From Verrucomicrobiota bacterium (GTDB lineage Bacteria > Verrucomicrobiota > Verrucomicrobiia > Limisphaerales > J093), in NCBI GenBank assembly GCA_016716505.1, contig JADJWF010000006.1, positions 164,083-228,082 of the forward strand: 64,000 bases of DNA, given 5' to 3'. This document shows positions 1-9,473 of this stretch, in pieces. The first letter of the stretch is position 1; each line of letters starts with the position of its first letter. A program made the translations under genes and the position numbers. The notes beneath the pieces were generated by a model. The model was not told the origin of the DNA, ran no database searches, and saw only the letters and a program-made list of their open reading frames with translations.

Positions 1-1
1 C

Positions 2-916
2 GGCGTCACCAGCCCGGAGGATCCCGCAGCGGCGGTCATCGAGCGGTTGCTCCACGAGTTCCCGAAATGCAACGCCCGGCTGGTCGTCTGCCCGCAACGA
101 CTCGGCGTGAACGCCAAGGTGTCCAAGCTCGCCCAGCTCGAGCCGCTGGCGGACCAGGACTTCATCGTGGTCAGCGACGCTGATGTCCGCGTGCCGCCCG
201 ACTTCCTGACCCACCTGATGACCGAGTTCGCCCGCCCGGGTGTGGCGTTGGTCAATCCCTTTTACGCGGCAGCCACGCCGCACAACGCCGCGATGCGCTG
301 GGAAGCTGTGGCGGTGAACGCCGACTTCTGGAGCAGCGTGCTGATGTCGCGCCGTCTGGCTCCGATGCGGTTCGCGCTCGGCGCGGTCATGGCGCTGCGC
401 CGCGCGGACCTCGAGTCCATCGGCGGCTTCGCGGCGCTGGCGAATCACCTGGCCGACGACTACGAACTCGGCCGCCGCTTGACCGCGCGCGGCGGGGAGG
501 TGGCGCTTTGTCCGACGGTGGTCGAGTGCCGCGAGGCACCGCAATCGTGGGCGGCGGTCTGGCGGCATCAACTGCGCTGGTCGCGCACCATTCGCGTTTG
601 TCAGCCGGCCGCGTACGCCGCGAGCATCATCAGTAACGCCACCCTCTGGCCGCTCCTCTGGCTGGCCGCCTGTCCAGGGTTCGTCCCGGTGTCTGCGCTC
701 GGCGTCTGCTTGGTGGCGCGACTGGCAACGGCCTTCGACAACCAGCGTCGGTTGACGCGGTCGTGCTCCCACTGGCGCTGGTTCTGGCTGCCGCCCGTGA
801 AAGACCTGCTGCAAGTCGCCCTCTGGGTGCTGGCCTTCACCGGTCACACGGTCGAGTGGCGGGGGGAACGGTATCGCGTGCGCCGGAACGGCGAGCTGAC
901 GCTGCTGCCGCGTTGA
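2..916 (+). CDS. hpnI: HpnI-like hopanoid glycosyltransferase, 5' end outside window
   Basis: Partial gene; the reading frame is open from base 2 and 304 residues remain. It looks like a GT2/GT21 (ceramide-glucosyltransferase-like) inner-membrane enzyme. In the fragment a DAD metal/sugar-nucleotide motif lies at about residues 59-61, an acidic DDYE motif at 152-155 and the HQLRW acceptor motif at 189-193. Two or three hydrophobic segments follow (about 205-265). This order matches HpnI, which in known systems adds N-acetylglucosamine to bacteriohopanetetrol. Assignment to HpnI rather than a generic GT21 enzyme rests on recalled family resemblance and on the presence of hpnH and hpnJ 50 kb away. 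The missing N-terminus would hold the first membrane helix and the start of the nucleotide-binding fold. Confidence 0.8.
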   Translation, partial: GVTSPEDPAAAVIERLLHEFPKCNARLVVCPQRLGVNAKVSKLAQLEPLADQDFIVVSDADVRVPPDFLTHLMTEFARPGVALVNPFYAAATPHNAAMRWEAVAVNADFWSSVLMSRRLAPMRFALGAVMALRRADLESIGGFAALANHLADDYELGRRLTARGGEVALCPTVVECREAPQSWAAVWRHQLRWSRTIRVCQPAAYAASIISNATLWPLLWLAACPGFVPVSALGVCLVARLATAFDNQRRLTRSCSHWRWFWLPPVKDLLQVALWVLAFTGHTVEWRGERYRVRRNGELTLLPR

Positions 917-1135
917 CGGCTCGCGATCAGGCGACCCGGGCGGGTAGTCTTTCTGCCGTGGCCGAACACGCGGCCACGTGTTCTCCGTGAGTCAGCCCCG
1001 AGAGGAGCGTTGCCAGCAATGAGGCAGCGCCGGCGTCCTCGCCAGGAGATGGGGGAGACGTCCCAGCGCCCAAACGCGCGCCGGACCGGCACGTGCTGCG
1101 CCCCGAGGAAGTTGGATTCGCTCCCGCCCCGGCTC

Positions 1136-2506
1136 CTACTTCCCGATGCAGAACTGGCGGAAGATCGAGTCGAGTAGGTCTTCGGTCGCAGTCTGCCCCA
1201 CGATTTCGCCGACGGCATTGACGGCCGTGCGCAGGTCCAGGGCCACCAGATCAAGCGGCACGCCGGCACGCAGGGCCTGCCGCGCGGGCTCGAGCGCGGC
1301 GGCGGCCCGGCGCAGGGCGTCTTCGTGACGCACATTGATCGTGACCTGATCCGTGCCCGCGTGAAGTTGCCCCGTCCAGAGCAAATCGCGGAAACGGTCT
1401 TTCAGCGCCTCGATGCCCGCGCCCGTCAGGCACGAGACCCGAATCGTGTCGGCGGGCAGAGCGTCGGCCGGGAAAGCAAGCGGGAGGTCGGACTTGTTCA
1501 GCACGATGATGCGTTTGCGCGAGGCCAATCCCGCGAGATCGCGTTGGTCGGCCGCGGTGAGCGGCGCTGAGGCGTCAAGGACATGAACGATCAACTCCGC
1601 CTGGTCGAGGGCCGCGCGACTGCGGCGCATGCCTTCGCGCTCCAGCTCGTCGTCGCTTTCGCGCAACCCGGCGGTGTCAATGAACACGATCGGCAGGCCG
1701 CGGATGTTGGCCGTTTCCTCGATCGTGTCGCGGGTGGTGCCGGGAAGCGGGGAGACGATGGCCCGGTCACGGCCGAGGAGCTGGTTCAGCAGGCTGGACT
1801 TGCCGACGTTCGGCCGGCCGACGATGGCCGCACGGACGCCACGCCGGAGGAGTTGGCCTTCGGGCGCGGTGAGCAGCAGCTTCCGGATCTCCTCCTGCGC
1901 GTCGTCGAGGCGCTCCAGCAAGCGCGCCTGCGTTTCGGGCGCAATGTCCTCGTCCGGAAAATCGAGTTGTGCCTCCACGTGAGCGAGCACGTGCATGAGA
2001 TGGTCGCGGAGGGCCCGGATGCGCTGGGACAGCGCGCCCGCGAGCTGTTCGTGCGCCGCGCGGAGCGCCAATTCCGTGCGCGAGTGAATCAGGTCGGCCA
2101 CCGCTTCGGCTTGGGCAAGATCCAGCCGGCCGTTGAGGAACGCGCGCTTGGTGAACTCGCCCGGCTCGGCCGGCCGCGCGCCGGCGGCGAGCACGGCGTC
2201 CAACACCAGCTTGGCCGGCAGGAGACCGCCGTGGCAGGAGATCTCGACCACATCCTCGCGGGTGTACGTGCGGGGAGCCCGCATCACCGCGAGGAGCACT
2301 TCGTCCACCACGCGGCCAGCAAGGGTGATGCGCCCGAGGTGCAGCGTGTGGGAAGCGGCGGCGCTCGGTTTCGGGGCCTGGCGACCGATCGGGGTAAAGA
2401 AGGTGTCCGCGATGGCCAAAGCCCGCGGACCGGACAGGCGCACCACGGCCAGTCCCCCTTCGCCCAAGGGCGTCGAAATCGCGGCGATCGTGTCGTTCGG
2501 ATTCAT
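1136..2506 (-). CDS. mnmE: tRNA uridine-5-carboxymethylaminomethyl GTPase MnmE
   Basis: The 456-residue length is normal for the family. MnmE works with MnmG to modify wobble uridine-34 of certain tRNAs, using tetrahydrofolate-bound one-carbon units and GTP. The N-terminal folate-binding domain (about 1-120) begins with the typical dinucleotide-like opening after MNPNDTIAA. The inserted G domain shows G1 GRPNVGKSS at 230-238, DTAG at 277-280 and NKSD at 337-340. The C-terminus ends in CIGK, carrying the conserved catalytic cysteine at residue 453. It starts with ATG. It stands alone between hpnI and a thioesterase gene; no mnmG is present in the window. Confidence 0.97.
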   Translation of the reverse strand: MNPNDTIAAISTPLGEGGLAVVRLSGPRALAIADTFFTPIGRQAPKPSAAASHTLHLGRITLAGRVVDEVLLAVMRAPRTYTREDVVEISCHGGLLPAKLVLDAVLAAGARPAEPGEFTKRAFLNGRLDLAQAEAVADLIHSRTELALRAAHEQLAGALSQRIRALRDHLMHVLAHVEAQLDFPDEDIAPETQARLLERLDDAQEEIRKLLLTAPEGQLLRRGVRAAIVGRPNVGKSSLLNQLLGRDRAIVSPLPGTTRDTIEETANIRGLPIVFIDTAGLRESDDELEREGMRRSRAALDQAELIVHVLDASAPLTAADQRDLAGLASRKRIIVLNKSDLPLAFPADALPADTIRVSCLTGAGIEALKDRFRDLLWTGQLHAGTDQVTINVRHEDALRRAAAALEPARQALRAGVPLDLVALDLRTAVNAVGEIVGQTATEDLLDSIFRQFCIGK

Positions 2507-2580
2507 CGGAGCGCGTGCCCGTGCATGAACGCGGCGTGTCCTCCGGCGGCCCAGCTTACCGGGCAGCGGCGCGACCGCGG

Positions 2581-3057
2581 TCAGACCGGCGGCTTGGCGT
2601 TCAGCCGGCGCTTGAACGATTCGGCGCGGATGATCCGCCGCTTGTGGAAGCCCCGCGCGATCGGCTCCGAACCGTCATGCGCCTCGATGTGAAAGGAGAT
2701 CACTGGACCGTCGGTCTGGACGACCCGCGCCATGCAGGTCACCGTCATGCCGACCGGTGTCGGCGCAAGGTGTTGAACCTCGAGGTCCACGCCGACGGAA
2801 ATCTCTCCGGCGGCGAGGCCGGGCTTGATCGCCTCAATCCCGGCGTGTTCCAGAAACCAGACCAGCGACGGCGTGCTGAGGACCGGGGGCAGACCGGGCT
2901 GCGCGAAATCAATCGTGTGCCGCGGCTCAACGACGAACTGCACCTCGCCCACCGCCCCGATGGCAATCTTGGCATTCACGAGCGCGAGGTTCGTCCAAAC
3001 GCGTTCCTTTGCCAACCGCAACCTCCACCGGTGGTTGCGCGAAGCGCGTTTAGCCAA
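2581..3057 (-). CDS. FlK-like hotdog-fold acyl-CoA thioesterase
   Basis: A 158-residue (or shorter) protein of the thioesterase superfamily, most like the fluoroacetyl-CoA thioesterase (FlK-type) group. The core carries the PPVLSTPSLVWFLEHAG segment typical of that group, followed by a GVDLEVQHLAPTPVGMTV strand region. It probably hydrolyses a small acyl-CoA in the cytoplasm; the substrate cannot be read from sequence. The first 28 residues are basic and not clearly conserved. A GTG codon giving VNAKIAIG may be the true start, so the 5' boundary is uncertain. It is transcribed divergently from the AraC-type gene, with only about 12 bp between the longest forms, so the two may share a control region. 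Confidence 0.75.
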   Translation of the reverse strand: MAKRASRNHRWRLRLAKERVWTNLALVNAKIAIGAVGEVQFVVEPRHTIDFAQPGLPPVLSTPSLVWFLEHAGIEAIKPGLAAGEISVGVDLEVQHLAPTPVGMTVTCMARVVQTDGPVISFHIEAHDGSEPIARGFHKRRIIRAESFKRRLNAKPPV

Positions 3058-3069
3058 TACGGTAAGCTT

Positions 3070-4191
3070 GTGTCACGGCCATCGAGCTACCCGTCCCGGC
3101 CACCAGCGGCTCCAGCCCTGCCGCCGACCCCCGCCGCGTCGCGCGACGCCGAGAGCGTTGCGGACGGGCATGGCTTTTCGGAGCGCGAGGCGTGGCGGCA
3201 CGTGTGCGCCGGATGGTGTCCGTTGTTCGCCGGCTTTCGCGAACGGGGCTTCAGCGTCGAGTGGCATGACTTCGAGTGCCCGTTTCGGCTCGATTGGGCC
3301 CGCAGTTTTCATCCACGCAGCCTCGAAATCTGTTTGAACCTCGCCGGAACCGGCTGGCTCGGCGGCGGGCCCGATCCCGTCGAGGTTCGGTCGCGCAGTG
3401 CGGTGTACTACTACCGGGGCGTCCAGCCGCTGCCGGCGTGGCGGGCGGCCGGCGAGCGACACCAGTTCCTCACGATCGAGTTGTCGCGCGAGTTCGTGGA
3501 AACCCGCGTCGCGGCTCACAGCGCCACCACCGTCCCCGCGTTGCAACGACTGCTCGGCGGCGCAGCGGAGAGGAGCGCCGTGGCCGATGTCACGGAGCTT
3601 TCTCCCGAAGCCGAGCGGCTGGTTTGGGCGTTGCGGCAACCTCCCGTGCGTCAGGGCGCGCGGCCGCTGTGGTTCGAGAGCAAGGTGCTCGAAGTGATCG
3701 CCCATCACCTCTTCGGGCCGGCCGCGGACGACGAGCTTTTCTGCGACCGGCAGAAGCGCGTGGCCCGTGAGCGGGTCCAGCGAGTCATCGCCGTGCTGGA
3801 GGCCAACCTGGCCGAAGCCCCGGACCTCGAGAGCCTCGCGCGGCAGGTCGGCTGCAGCCCGTACCATCTCAGCCGGACGTTTTCCGCCGAGACGGGGCTG
3901 ACCATCCCGCAATTCCTGCGGCAACGGCGGCTGGAGCGCGCAGGCGAGTTGCTCCGGTCCGGCCGGCGGAATGTCACGGAGGCGGCCTTGGAAGTCGGTT
4001 ACTCGAGCCTGAGCCATTTCAGCCAGGCGTTCCGCGAGCACTTCGGCTGTTGCCCGGGCCTGTACCCGCTCGCTCTCCCGGGACAGGGTCTCGTGATCAA
4101 AGCGAAGGCCGCGACGGACAGCAGCAAGACCGGAGGCACTGCGACGGCAGCCGACGAACGGGCGGACCAAAGCCGCCAGCGCAGCGTCTGA
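3070..4191 (+). CDS. AraC/XylS family transcriptional regulator
   Basis: A 373-residue DNA-binding regulator. The C-terminal AraC double helix-turn-helix spans about residues 238-340. It contains LESLARQVGCSPYHLSRTF in the first HTH and VTEAALEVGYSSLSHFSQAF in the second, both close to consensus. The N-terminal 200 residues look like a cupin-type sensor with a YYYRGVQPLP stretch, but the ligand is unknown. The open frame extends much further upstream (to 2515), across the opposite-strand thioesterase gene. There is no in-frame ATG after 3057, so the GTG at 3070 is the best start. About 35 low-complexity residues follow the HTH. Divergence from the thioesterase makes that gene a plausible target. 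Confidence 0.85.
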   Translation: MSRPSSYPSRPPAAPALPPTPAASRDAESVADGHGFSEREAWRHVCAGWCPLFAGFRERGFSVEWHDFECPFRLDWARSFHPRSLEICLNLAGTGWLGGGPDPVEVRSRSAVYYYRGVQPLPAWRAAGERHQFLTIELSREFVETRVAAHSATTVPALQRLLGGAAERSAVADVTELSPEAERLVWALRQPPVRQGARPLWFESKVLEVIAHHLFGPAADDELFCDRQKRVARERVQRVIAVLEANLAEAPDLESLARQVGCSPYHLSRTFSAETGLTIPQFLRQRRLERAGELLRSGRRNVTEAALEVGYSSLSHFSQAFREHFGCCPGLYPLALPGQGLVIKAKAATDSSKTGGTATAADERADQSRQRSV

Positions 4192-4387
4192 CGGGAGAGG
4201 TTGGCCCGCTTCAGCGCGGAGACATCCGCCCGCTGCGCCGCCCGGCGTCGCGCGCCACAAGAGACCTCTGAGCGGAGACGCTCGCTTCCCTCGGGCAGGT
4301 GTCCGGCCGCGTCGCGCGCCAGACATACCGCTTGCGCCCGACCCAGCCCGAATGACCCCGCTGTCCCAATCGGGGCGGGGCGCGCGG

Positions 4388-4759
4388 TCAGTTCCGCAGG
4401 ATCTTTTCGATCGCCTTTCCCCGCGCCAGCTCGTCAACGAGTTTATCCAGGTAGCGCACTTCTCGCATCAAGGGCTCCTGAATCGCTTCGACCCGGACAC
4501 CGCACACAACGCCTGTGATCAAGGTTCGGGAGGGATTCAGCCTGGGGGCCTCCGCGAAGAAGGCCGCGAAATCCACCCCCTTTTCCATCTGCGCCTTCAA
4601 CTGTTCCTGGCTGTAACCCGTCAGCCAACGAATGATGGCATCCACCTCTGCTTTCTGGCGTCCTTTTCGCTCTGCCTTCGCGACATAAAGCGGATAGACG
4701 CTGGCAAATCTCATCTTGGAAACGCGATCGAGGGTCGTCTGGCTGGTTTTCATGCGCAT
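4388..4759 (-). CDS. DUF2200 family protein
   Basis: A 123-residue cytoplasmic protein that matches DUF2200 along almost its full length. Recognisable stretches are FASVYPLYVAKAERKGR, IIRWLTGYSQEQL, FFAEAPRLNPSR, ITGVVCGVRVE and the C-terminal KAIEKILR. The biochemical function of the family is unknown to me. Two start codons are close together (ATG at 4759 and at 4753); neither has a strong Shine-Dalgarno sequence. The open frame continues upstream for over 400 codons antisense to the next gene, but that extension has no protein-like character. It is a single gene, convergent with the AraC regulator. Confidence 0.88.
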   Translation of the reverse strand: MRMKTSQTTLDRVSKMRFASVYPLYVAKAERKGRQKAEVDAIIRWLTGYSQEQLKAQMEKGVDFAAFFAEAPRLNPSRTLITGVVCGVRVEAIQEPLMREVRYLDKLVDELARGKAIEKILRN

Positions 4760-5080
4760 CGAAGGAATCCGCCGGGAGGCTTCGGGTGGGGCGCTAAAGC
4801 CGGGGCGCTCGTCAGGGACGATGGCGCACGGCACCACACGGGCAACGCCGCGTCGTCGGCGTTGGACGTCGCGCCGCCAACAAACGGGCAGACCAAACAC
4901 AGGATCATTGTTCCGAGGGAGATAACCCGCGGAGGACAACGTGGCGAGCCACAAAGCTCGCGGTGCCAGGACGCCGCCTTCCGGCAGCGATCCGCTTTCC
5001 GCGACGAGACCCGCTCGTCGCCGCCTCGGCGGCCGAGGAAAAGGATGGGGAAAAACCCGCCGGACTGTTAGAAGGCGCGC
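4760..5080. other. Intergenic region, 321 bp
   Basis: This lies between the divergent DUF2200 gene and the spermidine-synthase-like gene and should contain both promoters. I see no convincing ORF, RNA or strong terminator in it. Confidence 0.5.
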
Positions 5081-6643
5081 GTGAAGAAACAGAACGAAGC
5101 CAGTCAACCCCCGGGACCTTCTCCCGCCCTCCGTCGGTTTCTCTTTGCCACCGCGGCTACGACCGGCGCGGCGATCATGATCGTCGAAATTCTCGGCGCG
5201 AAAATGCTCGCTCCGTACATGGGCACTTCGCACTTCGTCTGGACCGCGCAGATTGCGGTGACGTTGGTCGCGCTTTCCCTGGGTTACGCGGCCGGCGGCT
5301 GGCTGGTGGACCGGTCGCCGCGGCTGCGTTGGATGTATCTGGCGATCCTCGCCGCCGCCCTCGCGCTTTGTGTGGGTGTGTTGACCGTTGAATCGGTGGC
5401 TTACGCCTGTCTTCGCTTCAAACTGGCGGTCGGGTCTTTGCTGGCCTCCGCAGCGTTGTTTTTCGTGCCGCTGTCGCTGCTGGCGATGGTCGGGCCGTTC
5501 TTCGCCCGAATGCTGACGGCGTCGGTCGAAAAGGTTGGCTCGAATGTGGGCCGGTTGACGGCCATCAGCACGCTGGGCAGCGTGACGGGCACCGTCCTGA
5601 TCGGCTACGTGCTGCTGCCATACCTGCCGAATTCGACGACGATGTTTCTCGTGGCCGCGCTGCTCGTGCTGGTGGTGGTCGCGTACTTTGCCGCGTGGGA
5701 TCGGAGCGCGACGCCGCCGGCGGTGCTGGGCGGGGTCCTCACGCTGGGGCTTGGGCTGCTCGCGGCCGCGAAACCCTTGCTCGCCCAGCCGCCCGGCTAC
5801 ACCGAGGTCTATCGCCGCAACTCGGACTTCGGGTTGTTGCAGGTGGTGGACCACGCGGGCACCGGTCGGCGCTTTTATCTGAACGACCTGCTCACCCAGA
5901 ACACCTATGAGCCCGCCTCCGGCCGCAGCGCGTCCCTGTTCACGCACCTGTTGCACGGGTTGGCCCGGATCTACACCCCGGAGATCCGGGACGCCCTGTG
6001 CATTGGCATGGGCGTGGGCATCGTGCCCATGCAACTCGCTCGCGCCGGCGTGCGCGTGGAAGTGGTCGAGATCAATGAGGCCGTGGTCCCGATTGCCCGT
6101 CGGTTTTTCGATTTCGAGCCCGAGCGCGTCACACTGCACATCGGCGACGGCCGCTACTTTGCAAACGTCGGCACGAACCAGTTCGACACAATCATCCTCG
6201 ACGCGTTCCTCGGTGAATCACCGCCGGGCCACTTGATGACGCGCGAGGCGCTGGCCGCCATGAAGCGTCGGCTGCGGCCGGGCGGCACGCTGGTCATGAA
6301 CACCTTTGGCGAATTCCAACCCGGGCGGGACTTCTTTCTGGCGTCGCTCGACCGGACCTTGCGGGCGGTGTTCGCGCACGCGCGCATCCATGCCAGCGGC
6401 AACGGCAACGTCTTTTTCGTCGCCACGGACGGAAACGACCTCCGTCCACTGCGGCCGTTCGACCTGTCCGGCGTGCCGCCCTATTTGCGAAGCGAAGTGG
6501 AGGCGGCTCTGAGCGGGATGCCCGCCACCGATCCGCAGCGCGGCATGGTGCTGACCGACGATTTCAATCCGGTGGACTTCCACGATGCCATCAACCGCGA
6601 GGAACTGCGCAAGCGCCTGGCGTTGGGAGCGCGCGGGTTCTGA
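5081..6643 (+). CDS. Membrane-anchored spermidine synthase-like protein (fused-MFS type)
   Basis: A 520-residue two-part protein. Residues 20-240 hold about seven hydrophobic segments, with the signature IVEILGAKMLAPYMGTS found in fused-MFS/spermidine synthase proteins. Residues 250-500 form a Rossmann-type aminopropyltransferase-like domain. In it CIGMGVGIVP (about 307) binds the nucleotide, VVEINEAVVPIA carries the acidic ribose-binding residue, and DGRYF and DAFLGE resemble the substrate pocket of SpeE-type enzymes. Whether it makes polyamines is uncertain; many members of this fused family lack a proven reaction. The start is GTG at 5081. It has no clear operon partner: the next gene is 171 bp downstream and unrelated. 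Confidence 0.88.
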   Translation: MKKQNEASQPPGPSPALRRFLFATAATTGAAIMIVEILGAKMLAPYMGTSHFVWTAQIAVTLVALSLGYAAGGWLVDRSPRLRWMYLAILAAALALCVGVLTVESVAYACLRFKLAVGSLLASAALFFVPLSLLAMVGPFFARMLTASVEKVGSNVGRLTAISTLGSVTGTVLIGYVLLPYLPNSTTMFLVAALLVLVVVAYFAAWDRSATPPAVLGGVLTLGLGLLAAAKPLLAQPPGYTEVYRRNSDFGLLQVVDHAGTGRRFYLNDLLTQNTYEPASGRSASLFTHLLHGLARIYTPEIRDALCIGMGVGIVPMQLARAGVRVEVVEINEAVVPIARRFFDFEPERVTLHIGDGRYFANVGTNQFDTIILDAFLGESPPGHLMTREALAAMKRRLRPGGTLVMNTFGEFQPGRDFFLASLDRTLRAVFAHARIHASGNGNVFFVATDGNDLRPLRPFDLSGVPPYLRSEVEAALSGMPATDPQRGMVLTDDFNPVDFHDAINREELRKRLALGARGF

Positions 6644-6814
6644 GCTCACGGTCCGCTTGCGGCGGCCAGTGCCACCGGGCGCTGCTCCGCGGACCGGCCA
6701 GCCGCCCGCATCGGTTGGTCCCGCGGCTGCGTTGGCGGTGACAGACGATCTCTCCCCACCGCTTCCGGTTTGAATTGCATTGCCACGGGTCTTGCTGCCT
6801 GCGGGAATTTGGCC

Positions 6815-9385
6815 ATGCACGGGACACGGATTTTCTTGGCGCGCTGTCTCCCTCTAATCGGCGGCCTGGCCCTTGCCGCCATGGCGGCGGAAACCCGGAA
6901 GCTTGCGTTCTCTGCTGCGTCAGCCGACGAAGCTCGCGACTGGCAACTCACCGCCCGGGCGAGATTGACGGAGTTGATGCTGGGCGGCCGAGTCCCGGAC
7001 CGGGTGCCGCTGGCGGCCCAGGTGCTGCGGGAGATTCCGATGCCGGCGGGCGGCTATCGGCTGGAGGAGGTGATGCTGCAGACGGTGGCGGACCGGCGCG
7101 CCCGCGTCTGGGTGGCGTCACCACTGGCGCCCGGCGGCAAAGTGGCCGGGATTCTGGCGCTCCACGGACATGGCGGTTCAGGCGAACAGGTGGTCCGGGG
7201 CGAGGGGCTTTACTGGTACGGGCGCGCTTTGGCGGAGATGGGCTATGTGGTGGTCGCGCCCGACATCGGCCAGCATGACTTGCAACATGCGCACTGGACG
7301 TTGATGGGCGAGCGGGTCTGGGACGCTCTGCGCTGCGTGGACTACCTGGCTGAGCGGGCCGACGTGGACCCGGAGCGGATGGCGGTGTGCGGGTTGTCGC
7401 TGGGCGGTGAGACGGCGATGTACGTCGGGGCGCTGGATGAACGGCTCAAGCTGGTGGTCAGCAGCGGTTGGTTGACCACCGTGGCGAACATGAAGCAGGG
7501 GCACTGCCCGTGCTGGAACTTCCCTGGCTTGGAACAGCACTTCGATTTCGCGGACATCTTCGCGTGTGTCGCGCCGCGCGTGCTGGTGTGTGAACTTGGC
7601 GACAAAGAGCGGGCCCCAGGCGGGTTCCCGGTCGAAATCGGGAAGGCCACGTTCGCGGAGATTCGGCGTGCCTACCAGGCTTTCGGCGCAACGGATGCCG
7701 CGGTGCTGAGCGTTCATCCGGGGGGGCACGTCTTTAACGGGCGGGATGTCTGGGACCCGCTGCTGGGCCTGGCCGGTCCGGCATGGCCGTGGCGCGAAAC
7801 CCCGGGCACAAGTGACGAGGAACTGCTCCGGCGGGGCGAGATTGCCCGGCGCTGTTTCTCTCGCGCGCTGCGACTGCACGAGGCTTGGTGGGCGCTGCGC
7901 GATCCCGTCACGGGTTTGTTTCCCCGCCGCACGGATCAACCCGTCTGGGCGCCGCAGGACAACGCTGCCGACATGCTGCCGTTCCTGGCGTTGACCACTC
8001 ACTTCACTGATCCGCGTCAGTTCGAGGACGTCATTCGCGTGATTGCCAGAGAGCGCGAGTTGACGACGCGGACCGCCGGTCTGCCGGACTGGTTCGCTCT
8101 GACGAATCGTGCGTGGGTGTATCCGAATCCGGACCTGCCGCGCCTGATCTTCAACGCCGCCGAGTACTGCAAGGACGGCCTGCTGCCGCTGACTGAAGTG
8201 CTCGGCCGCGGGGTGTGGACGGATCGCCTGTGTGACCTGCTCGACGCGATCTTCGCCGCCGCTCCGGTGGCAAGCGATTTCGGCCCGCTACCGGCCAACG
8301 ACGCGGAGGTGAACGGTGATTTGCTCCAGGCCCTGGCCCGGATGCAGGCGCTGACCGGCGATCCCAAGTTCCTCGAGTGGGGCCTCCGCATCGCTGATGC
8401 CTACTGCCTCGAGGTAATCCCGCGCAACGGCGGCATTCCGGCGCACCGGTGGGACTTCACGAAACACGCTCCCATCACCGACGAACTCAACCTCAACGAC
8501 CACGGCAACGAAATTGTGGGTGGCCTGGCCGAGATCTTTGTTGCCGCTTCCGTGCACGCGCCCGCGAAGGCCGCGGCCTATCGGGAACCGCTGGGGCTGC
8601 TGATCCGGCGATTGCAGGAGAAGGCGCGCAACCCGGACGGCTTCTGGGTTCAGCGCGTTCGCGCTTCGACCGGTGAAGTGCTGGACCCGGGCACTCCGGA
8701 CACTTGGGGTTACGCGTTGAGCGGGATCCTGACCATCGGCGATCAACTCGAGGCCGGCATGGGAAGCGCCGCCGCAGGCGAGCCGCTGAAACGCATCAAC
8801 CAGGGTCGCTACCTGGACTGGAACGGGGCCGATTCGTATGCCGACTCCATCGAGGGCGGGCTGCTGGTGCTGAACCGGCTGCCGGAGCCGGCCGGGTTCG
8901 CCTGGCTGCATCGGATTCTTCCCATCTTCCTCGGGCGCCAGCGGGACGATGGCATCGTGGAAGGCTGGTACGGGGACGGGAACTATGCGCGTACGGCGCT
9001 GATGGCGGCGCTGTACTTCACTCAGGGCACCCGCGTGCAGCCGTGGCGCCCGGACGTGAGATTCGGCGCGGTCCAAACGGGTGACGGGAGGCTCGAGCTG
9101 GTGATTCGTCCCGAAACCGCGTGGTCAGGGCGCGTGATCTTCGATCGGCCCCGGCACCGGACGAATCTCAACCTGCCGAAGAACTATCCGCGGCTGAACG
9201 AATTCCCCGAGTGGTTTACCGTGGAGGCGGGAAGCCGCTACCAAGTCACAGTGGCCGGGCGAGAGCGGTTCGAGACCACGCGGACGGGTTCGGAACTGGC
9301 GCAGGGACTGTGGCTCGCGCTCGAAGCGGGCGAGATGGCGCGGGTGACCGTGAGGCCGGCAAAGTCACCAATCGAGGGAAGATGA
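6815..9385 (+). CDS. Secreted alpha/beta-hydrolase (acetyl xylan esterase-like) fused to an alpha-helical toroid
   Basis: A protein of about 856 residues with a signal peptide (hydrophobic FLARCLPLIGGLALAAMAAE). Residues about 60-320 form an alpha/beta hydrolase of the dienelactone hydrolase/acetyl xylan esterase type. The nucleophile elbow GLSLGGE puts the serine at 195, and HPGGH supplies histidine 301 or 305. Residues about 330-780 look like an (alpha/alpha) toroid of the kind found in polysaccharide lyases and glycoside hydrolases, with W/Y-rich stretches such as EGWYGDGNYART. A short beta-rich tail ends the protein. A periplasmic or secreted role in deacetylating and perhaps binding or cleaving polysaccharide is inferred. 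A longer TTG start at 6770 is possible, but the ATG at 6815 places the signal peptide correctly. Confidence 0.82.
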   Translation: MHGTRIFLARCLPLIGGLALAAMAAETRKLAFSAASADEARDWQLTARARLTELMLGGRVPDRVPLAAQVLREIPMPAGGYRLEEVMLQTVADRRARVWVASPLAPGGKVAGILALHGHGGSGEQVVRGEGLYWYGRALAEMGYVVVAPDIGQHDLQHAHWTLMGERVWDALRCVDYLAERADVDPERMAVCGLSLGGETAMYVGALDERLKLVVSSGWLTTVANMKQGHCPCWNFPGLEQHFDFADIFACVAPRVLVCELGDKERAPGGFPVEIGKATFAEIRRAYQAFGATDAAVLSVHPGGHVFNGRDVWDPLLGLAGPAWPWRETPGTSDEELLRRGEIARRCFSRALRLHEAWWALRDPVTGLFPRRTDQPVWAPQDNAADMLPFLALTTHFTDPRQFEDVIRVIARERELTTRTAGLPDWFALTNRAWVYPNPDLPRLIFNAAEYCKDGLLPLTEVLGRGVWTDRLCDLLDAIFAAAPVASDFGPLPANDAEVNGDLLQALARMQALTGDPKFLEWGLRIADAYCLEVIPRNGGIPAHRWDFTKHAPITDELNLNDHGNEIVGGLAEIFVAASVHAPAKAAAYREPLGLLIRRLQEKARNPDGFWVQRVRASTGEVLDPGTPDTWGYALSGILTIGDQLEAGMGSAAAGEPLKRINQGRYLDWNGADSYADSIEGGLLVLNRLPEPAGFAWLHRILPIFLGRQRDDGIVEGWYGDGNYARTALMAALYFTQGTRVQPWRPDVRFGAVQTGDGRLELVIRPETAWSGRVIFDRPRHRTNLNLPKNYPRLNEFPEWFTVEAGSRYQVTVAGRERFETTRTGSELAQGLWLALEAGEMARVTVRPAKSPIEGR

Positions 9386-9473
9386 CGATGGCGGGCTGGT
9401 GCATCGCGCCCTGTGCGGCGACTGAATCCTCGGTTGGCGACGGGCGTCGGAATCGAGACACTCGCGCAAGATA

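Noticed and set aside
2515..3069. N-terminal extension of the AraC-type regulator
   Set aside because: It lies opposite the thioesterase gene and is low-complexity Arg/Pro/Gly sequence; a GTG at 3070 fits the family length.
4760..6139. Long reverse ORF upstream of the DUF2200 gene
   Set aside because: It is antisense to the spermidine-synthase-like gene, rich in His/Arg/Gln, and has no family resemblance; a high-GC shadow.
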